This document shows, piece after piece, positions 13,465-17,956 of a DNA stretch of 17,956 nucleotides; position 1 is the first letter of the stretch, and the number at the start of each line of letters is the position of its first letter. Below the pieces are notes generated by a model that saw only the letters and a list, made by a program, of their open reading frames with translations, searched no databases and was not told the origin of the DNA. The DNA is from Fidelibacterota bacterium (GTDB lineage: Bacteria; Bipolaricaulota; Bipolaricaulia; Bipolaricaulales; Bipolaricaulaceae), in contig JAJRVI010000044.1 in assembly GCA_024277405.1 (NCBI GenBank), forward strand, positions 1 through 17,956, in the 5' to 3' direction. A program made the position numbers and the translations under genes.

Positions 13465-14523
13465 ATGCGCAGGTTCTTTACGGGACTGCTGATCTTCTCG
13501 CTGTGTTTGTTGACATGGGGGGCGTTCGCCGACGAGGCGCCGCCGAAACCCGCGAAGCTCGTGGTCTCCACCTGGGGCTTCAACCTGGACCTCATCCGCA
13601 AGAACATCGCCGAACCGTTCCAGGAGAAGTACGGGATCGAGATCGTCTACGACCTCGGCAATAACGCCGCCCGCCTGGCGCGCCTCGTGGCGAACAAGGA
13701 CAACCCGGTAGTGGACGTGGTGCACTTCACCCGCGCCTACGCCTATCGGGCCATCCAGGAAGGCCTCCTTCAGCCCTACAACCCGGACAACATTCCCTCT
13801 CTCGCCGAGCTCTATGAGTGGGCGCGGGATCCCCTGGGCGACCATTACGCCGTGGGCTACGCCGTCCAACACCTGGCCCTTGCCTACCGCCCGGACAAGA
13901 TCACCCCTCCGGTGACCTCGTGGAAGGATTTCTGGCGTGACGACGTCGCCGGCTATATCACCCTGCCCGATATGAACACCACCTACGGTCCCTCGGTCCT
14001 CATCATGTGTGCCCGCGCCTGGGGCGGGTCCGAGGAGGACCTGGAGCCCGGTTGGGAGAAGCTGGCGGAGCTTATGCCGCGGCTCACCACCATCTACCGC
14101 CGCTCCTCCGAGGCCATCACCCTCTTCCAGCAGGAGGAGGTGTGGCTCGCCCCCATCCCCAGCTTCGCCTGGGGGCGTCTGACCGCCGCCGCCGAGGCCG
14201 CGGGGTTCCCGGTGGAACAGGTGATCCCCGCCGAGGGCTTGGTGGGCGAGCTCAGCGTGGTGGCGGTGGTGAAGGGCTCGCCGAACGCTTACTGGGCCGA
14301 GAAATACATCGACTTCATCCTCTCCCGCGAGGTCCAGACGGCGGAGGCGTTGGACCTGGTGGATTCCCCGGTGAACAGGTACGTGGAGCTCCCGCCCGAG
14401 ATCGGGGCCAAGCTCACCTACGGCAAGGAGATCATCGACGCCCTGATCTTCTTCGACCAGGCGTTCATCGCCCAACACCTGGACGAATGGATCGCCCGGT
14501 GGAACGAGATCCGCACCCAGTGA
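13465..14523 (+). CDS. PotD-like extracellular solute-binding protein of ABC transporter
   Basis: The 352-residue product starts with a signal peptide (MRRFFTGLLIFSLCLLTWG, likely cut after AFA at about residue 23) with no lipobox, so it should be a free periplasmic protein. The mature part is a family 1 binding protein of the spermidine/putrescine type, with the EPFQEKYGIEIVYD start and a PotD-like C-terminal half (WEKLAELMPRL, YWAEKYIDFILS). Compared from memory with E. coli PotD, the WMD segment that binds polyamine reads GEL and the upstream tryptophan is missing, so polyamines are doubtful. ATG 13465 is chosen because a GTG at 13459 lies inside the Shine-Dalgarno. A terminator follows, then two permeases, an ATPase and a nucleoside phosphorylase. 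Confidence 0.88.
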   Translation: MRRFFTGLLIFSLCLLTWGAFADEAPPKPAKLVVSTWGFNLDLIRKNIAEPFQEKYGIEIVYDLGNNAARLARLVANKDNPVVDVVHFTRAYAYRAIQEGLLQPYNPDNIPSLAELYEWARDPLGDHYAVGYAVQHLALAYRPDKITPPVTSWKDFWRDDVAGYITLPDMNTTYGPSVLIMCARAWGGSEEDLEPGWEKLAELMPRLTTIYRRSSEAITLFQQEEVWLAPIPSFAWGRLTAAAEAAGFPVEQVIPAEGLVGELSVVAVVKGSPNAYWAEKYIDFILSREVQTAEALDLVDSPVNRYVELPPEIGAKLTYGKEIIDALIFFDQAFIAQHLDEWIARWNEIRTQ

Positions 14524-14535
14524 GGTAGCGAGCGT

Positions 14536-14573
14536 ACGGGGACCCCGGAGACCCCGGGGTCCCCCGTTTTTTT
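14536..14573 (+). terminator. Intrinsic terminator between binding protein and permease
   Basis: The arms 14536-14548 and 14554-14567 form a 13 bp GC-rich stem with one bulged C and a five-base loop, followed by T7 (14567-14573). It lies 12 bases after the binding-protein stop and ends five bases before the permease ATG. This arrangement usually lets most transcripts stop after the abundant binding protein, with read-through for the membrane genes. Confidence 0.88.
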
Positions 14574-14578
14574 CGACC

Positions 14579-15400
14579 ATGCTCACGACACGTAAAGCCT
14601 TGCTCCTCTCGGTACCGGCCCTGGCGGTCCTCGCCGCCTTCTTCCTCGTGCCCCTGGCGACGACGTTCATCGACAGCCTGCGGGAGGGCGGGACCTGGAC
14701 CATAGGGCGCTACGTCGCCGTCCTCTCCCAACGCAGCTTCCGGGTGGCACTCATCCGTAGCCTGAAACTCGGGGCCCTCGTCACCGCCATCGCCGCCCTG
14801 GTGAGCTATCCCGCCGCGTACGCCATATCGAAGCTGGGCAGGACCAAGCGCACCCTGCTCATGTCCCTCATCATCCTCCCCCTGATGACGAACCCCGTGG
14901 CCCGTACCTACGCGTGGTTCGTGGTCATGGGCCGTCACGGGATCATCAACCAGGCGCTGCTCTCCTTAGGGTTGGTCGACAGGCCCGTGAAGATCCTGTA
15001 CACCGAGGGGGCGATCGCCGTGGGGCTCCTACAGCTCTTCCTCCCCCTGATGCTCCTCTCCCTGGTGAGCGCCCTGGAGAACGTGCCCGGGGAGCTGGAG
15101 GAAGCCGCCCGGAGCCTGGGGGCGAACGGGCTGCGGGCCTTCCGGCGCGTGATCCTCCCGTTGTCCGCCGACGGCCTCGTGATCGGGGGAACCTTGGTGT
15201 TCACGGGGAGCATCACCGCGTACGTGACGCCCGCGATCCTCGGCGGCACTCGGGTCCTTATGCTCTCCACCCTCCTTTACCAGAAGGCTATGACCCTGAT
15301 GGATTGTGAGGGGGCCACGGTGGTGGCGGTGGTGATGTTGCTCCTGGCGGTGGGCCTCAACGCCCTCCTGCGCCGATTGCGTCCCCGGGAGGCGGCATGA
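14579..15400 (+). CDS. ABC transporter permease, PotB type
   Basis: The 273-residue membrane protein begins with a hydrophobic helix (LLLSVPALAVLAAFFLVPLA) and has about six transmembrane segments. The EAA loop that docks with the ATPase is EEAARSLGANGLRAFRRVILPLS (about 179-201). The TYAWFVVMGRHGIINQALLSLGL stretch is typical of PotB-type permeases. No Shine-Dalgarno is visible before ATG 14579; the preceding bases are the T-tract of the terminator, and no alternative start has a better site. Translation may therefore be weak or need read-through transcripts with altered folding. It overlaps the next permease gene by four bases (ATGA). Confidence 0.9.
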   Translation: MLTTRKALLLSVPALAVLAAFFLVPLATTFIDSLREGGTWTIGRYVAVLSQRSFRVALIRSLKLGALVTAIAALVSYPAAYAISKLGRTKRTLLMSLIILPLMTNPVARTYAWFVVMGRHGIINQALLSLGLVDRPVKILYTEGAIAVGLLQLFLPLMLLSLVSALENVPGELEEAARSLGANGLRAFRRVILPLSADGLVIGGTLVFTGSITAYVTPAILGGTRVLMLSTLLYQKAMTLMDCEGATVVAVVMLLLAVGLNALLRRLRPREAA

Positions 15401-16182
15401 GGGCGCCGCGATCCGCCCTGGTCGTCCTCTCCCTCTCGCTCCTTTTCCTCCTGGGCCCCTTCGTGATCCTCTTTTGGTCGTCGTTCGGGACCCAGGCATC
15501 CCTCGCTTTCCCCCCCGAGGGTTTCACCATCTACTGGTTCAAGAAGGTCCTGGGGATGCGGATGTTCGTGGACGCCTTCCGGGTAAGCGTGCTATTGGCC
15601 CTTTCCTCCACCGCGGCCGCCCTCGTACTGGGGATCCCCGCGGCCTACGCTTTGGTGCGCTTCTCCTTCCCCGGGAAGTCGTTCCTGGAGCTCCTCTTCA
15701 CTTCCCCCATCATCGTCCCCGGACTGGTGTTGGGGTTCGCGCTCCTCCGGTTTTTCACGGCCGCCGCGCGGTATCCGGTGTCCCTGCGCCTGTTCCTCGG
15801 CCACATGGTGCTGCTCTTTCCCTACACGGTGCGGGTGATCTCGGCAAGCCTCCGTAACTTCGATCCCACGGTGGAGGAGGCCGCGGTCAGCCTGGGAGCG
15901 CCACGGTGGTCGGCGTTCCTCCGGGTGGTCCTCCCCAACCTCCGGGCGGGGGTCATGGCCGCGTTCATCCTCGCGTTCATCACCTCGTTCAACAACGTGC
16001 CGGTGTCCCTCTTCCTCTCCGGGCCGGGGGTGACGACACTCCCCATTCAGATGCTCACTTATATGGAGTACTACTACGATCCCACCATCGCCGCCCTCTC
16101 CACCCTGCTCATCCTCTTCACCGTGGTGATCATCCAGCTGGTGGAGAAAACCTTGGGCCTCTCCACGACCTTGGGAGGTTGA
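15397..16182 (+). CDS. ABC transporter permease, PotC type
   Basis: The 261-residue membrane protein is the second permease of the pair. It starts with a hydrophobic helix (LVVLSLSLLFLLGPFVILFW), has the SFGTQASLAFPPEGFTIYWF periplasmic loop typical of PotC-type proteins, and an EAA loop EEAAVSLGAPRWSAFLRVVLPNL (about 156-178). Its ATG overlaps the stop of the first permease and has GGGAGG four bases upstream. The two permeases should form the heterodimeric channel. Two bases separate its stop from the ATPase start. Confidence 0.9.
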   Translation: MRAPRSALVVLSLSLLFLLGPFVILFWSSFGTQASLAFPPEGFTIYWFKKVLGMRMFVDAFRVSVLLALSSTAAALVLGIPAAYALVRFSFPGKSFLELLFTSPIIVPGLVLGFALLRFFTAAARYPVSLRLFLGHMVLLFPYTVRVISASLRNFDPTVEEAAVSLGAPRWSAFLRVVLPNLRAGVMAAFILAFITSFNNVPVSLFLSGPGVTTLPIQMLTYMEYYYDPTIAALSTLLILFTVVIIQLVEKTLGLSTTLGG

Positions 16183-16184
16183 TC

Positions 16185-17249
16185 ATGGAATACCTGCGCC
16201 TGGCGCGTGTCACGGTGGGCTACCGCAAGGGCGAGCCCATCCTCTCGGACTTCGACCTCACGGTGCGGGAGGGGGAATTGGTGTCGCTGCTCGGGCCCTC
16301 GGGCTGTGGCAAGACCACCACGTTGCGGACCATCGCCGGGTTCCTCTTCCCCTGGAGCGGGAGGGTGCTCCTCAAGGACAAGGATTACACCCGCGTGCCC
16401 CCCCACCGGCGGAACTTCGGGCTCGTGTACCAGAACTACGCCCTGTTCCCCCACCTATCCGTGTTCGAGAACGTGGCCTTCGGCCTCCGGATGCGCCGGC
16501 TGCCGCGGGAGGAGATCCGAAGGCGAGTCGAGGAAGCCCTGCGCCTGGTGAGTCTCGAGGGGCTCGAGCGGCGGTTGCCGGGGCAGCTCTCCGGGGGACA
16601 GCGCCAGCGGGTGGCCCTGGCCCGGGCCCTGGTGATCCGCCCCGAGCTCCTCCTCCTGGACGAACCCCTGTCCAACCTGGACGCCAAGCTCCGCGCGGGG
16701 ATGCGGACGGAGCTCAAGCGGATCCAGCGGGAGCTTTCCGTGACCGCGATCTACGTCACCCACGACCAGTCCGAGGCCATGGCCCTCTCCGACCGCGTGG
16801 TCCTGATGCGCGCCGGGAGGATAGAGCAGGAGGGGACCCCCGCGGAACTCTACTTCCGCCCCGCCACCCCCTTCGCCGCCGACTTCATGGGGTTCACCAA
16901 CCGGTTCGACGCGGTGGTGGAGGCCCGTGAAGGGGGGGAGTTGGTATTGCGGGCGGGCAGGGTCCGGCTGCGCGTCCGCGGGGAAGACCTCGCCCCCGGG
17001 ACCGAGGTGACGGTGGCGATCCGCCCCTCCTCCCTGCGGCTGTTCCCCCCTGGGGGCGAGGGGATCCCCGGGCGGGTGGTCTCCCACGCGTTCCAGGGCG
17101 AATCGGTGCAGTACGTGGTGGAGACGGGGTTAGGGGAACTGGTGGTGGTGCACCCCGAATCCACCCCGCGTTTCTCCCCGGGGGACGAGGTGGTGGCCCG
17201 GGCCGCGCCGGATGAGGTGGCGGTGTTCCCGCGAAAGGAGGACGCATGA
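16185..17249 (+). CDS. ABC transporter ATPase, PotA type with TOBE domain
   Basis: The 354-residue product carries the full ABC ATPase set: Walker A GPSGCGKTT (37-45), Q-loop VYQNYALFPHLSV, signature LSGGQRQRVALARAL (about 134), Walker B LLLLDEPLSNLD and the H-loop YVTHDQSEA. A C-terminal TOBE region from about residue 240 onward is typical of PotA, FbpC and MalK-like importers. ATG 16185 lies six bases after GGGAGG. The frame is open well upstream, but that part is a shadow of the permease gene. The last bases overlap the phosphorylase gene (ATGA), so the two are translationally coupled, an unusual partner for a Pot-type ATPase. Confidence 0.93.
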   Translation: MEYLRLARVTVGYRKGEPILSDFDLTVREGELVSLLGPSGCGKTTTLRTIAGFLFPWSGRVLLKDKDYTRVPPHRRNFGLVYQNYALFPHLSVFENVAFGLRMRRLPREEIRRRVEEALRLVSLEGLERRLPGQLSGGQRQRVALARALVIRPELLLLDEPLSNLDAKLRAGMRTELKRIQRELSVTAIYVTHDQSEAMALSDRVVLMRAGRIEQEGTPAELYFRPATPFAADFMGFTNRFDAVVEAREGGELVLRAGRVRLRVRGEDLAPGTEVTVAIRPSSLRLFPPGGEGIPGRVVSHAFQGESVQYVVETGLGELVVVHPESTPRFSPGDEVVARAAPDEVAVFPRKEDA

Positions 17250-17956
17250 AGCCCGGCGTTCAGAAGCACATCCGGGCCGCGCCCGGTGACGTGGCGGAGT
17301 GGGTCCTGCTCCCGGGGGACCCGGGCCGCGCCCGTCGCATCGCCGAGCGGTTCGACGAACGGAGGCTCGTGGCCGAGAACCGGGAGTACATCCTGTTCAC
17401 CGGCACCTACCGCGGGGTACCGGTGAGCGTGTGTTCCACGGGGATCGGCGGACCATCGGCGGCCATCGCCCTGGAGGAGTTAGTGCGAGTGGGGGGCAAG
17501 CACTTCATCCGGGTGGGCTCGTGCGGTGGGCGCCAGGAGCACATCCCCATCGGGTCCCTGATCGTGGTCACCGGGGCCTATCGGGGGGAGGGGACCTCCC
17601 AGGCCTATCTCCCCTTGGGATTCCCTGCGGTGGCCGACCTGGACATAACGAACGGGCTGATCCGGGCCGCCGAATCCCTGGGATACGAGGTCTTCGTGGG
17701 CCTCGGTTACACCCGCGACGCGTACTACGTCCAAGATCAGGAGCTGAACCGCATCCTCAAGGAGGCGGGGGTGGTAGCGGCCGACAACGAGTGCTCCACC
17801 CTCTTCGTGGTGGGATGCCTCCGGGGGGTACGGGTGGGGGCGGTGTTGGCCACCGACTCCAACATCTGGCTGCCGCAACAGCCGCCGCTGGAGGAGAAGG
17901 AGCGCCTCTTCCGGAAGGGGGAGAAGCGGGCCATCGACGTGGCCCTGGAGGCAGTA
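17246..17956 (+). CDS. Nucleoside phosphorylase, uridine phosphorylase family (3' end outside window)
   Basis: The visible 237 residues cover nearly all of a PNP_UDP_1 protein of about 250 residues. Phosphate contacts are expected from GDPGR (24-28), Arg in the REYILFTG strand, and GSCGG (91-95); STGIGGPSAAIALEELV is a hallmark of the uridine phosphorylase group. The ribose-binding Glu-Met-Glu of uridine phosphorylase reads Asp180-Asn-Glu182-Cys, so the nucleoside preference may differ. AAGGAGG lies four bases before the ATG, which overlaps the ATPase stop. It would split an imported nucleoside into base and ribose 1-phosphate. The gene has no stop before the window ends. Confidence 0.88.
   Translation, partial: MKPGVQKHIRAAPGDVAEWVLLPGDPGRARRIAERFDERRLVAENREYILFTGTYRGVPVSVCSTGIGGPSAAIALEELVRVGGKHFIRVGSCGGRQEHIPIGSLIVVTGAYRGEGTSQAYLPLGFPAVADLDITNGLIRAAESLGYEVFVGLGYTRDAYYVQDQELNRILKEAGVVAADNECSTLFVVGCLRGVRVGAVLATDSNIWLPQQPPLEEKERLFRKGEKRAIDVALEAV

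Overview
The window is a very GC-rich bacterial chromosome segment with densely packed genes, frequent 4 to 11 base gene overlaps and GTG/TTG starts. It carries ordinary housekeeping genes (rRNA end, mutS, pgsA, tRNA-Ser, recO, era) mixed with catabolic genes. The solute-binding protein has a type I signal peptide without a lipobox, which suggests a diderm cell. The tagaturonate epimerase UxaE was described in Thermotoga-like pathways, so a thermophilic or deep-branching lineage is plausible. I cannot name the phylum from the sequence; Bipolaricaulota-like, Synergistota-like or Deinococcota-like hosts are guesses only.

Layout. Bases 1-285 (+): 3' tip of 23S rRNA, a spacer with two tandem near-identical hairpins, and 5S rRNA. 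Bases 304-2811 (-): mutS, convergent with the rRNA operon. Bases 2812-2897: a short divergent promoter region shared with pgsA (2898-3446, +). Bases 3529-3619 (-): tRNA-Ser(UGA) with its own promoter. Bases 3668-10178 (-): a tightly packed seven-gene run in transcription order hutH, era, two COG3375-type GNAT proteins, an N-succinylamino-acid racemase/OSBS-type enolase, deoC and recO, started by a promoter just upstream of hutH. Bases 10251-10275: an intrinsic terminator separating that run from the next cluster. Bases 10312-13383 (-): a hexuronate cluster, kduD-like SDR, uxaE and an SDR-type fructuronate reductase. Bases 13384-13464: overlapping divergent promoters. Bases 13465-17956 (+): a PotD/PotB/PotC/PotA-type ABC transporter followed by a uridine-phosphorylase-family nucleoside phosphorylase that runs off the window.

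How the genes fit together. UxaE, the SDR fructuronate reductase and the KduD-like SDR cover adjacent steps from tagaturonate/fructuronate to mannonate and from diketo-deoxygluconate to KDG, so the cluster looks like pectin or uronate catabolism; UxaC, UxuA and KDG kinase are not in the window. The racemase and the acyltransferase next to it resemble the described N-succinylation route from D- to L-amino acids, but the desuccinylase is not here. The ABC transporter is translationally coupled to the phosphorylase and appears to lack PotD's polyamine-contacting residues, suggesting nucleoside rather than polyamine uptake.

Two structural points stand out. First, mutS, pgsA and uxaE have a -10-like hexamer 8 to 9 bases before an ATG and little or no Shine-Dalgarno sequence, whereas most operon-internal genes have good ones, which suggests leaderless mRNAs. 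Second, a terminator hairpin with a T7 tract sits only five bases before the ATG of the first permease, so transporter expression is probably tapered after the binding protein. I saw no CRISPR array, insertion sequence, prophage or defence system, and no gene-free stretch longer than 300 bases.
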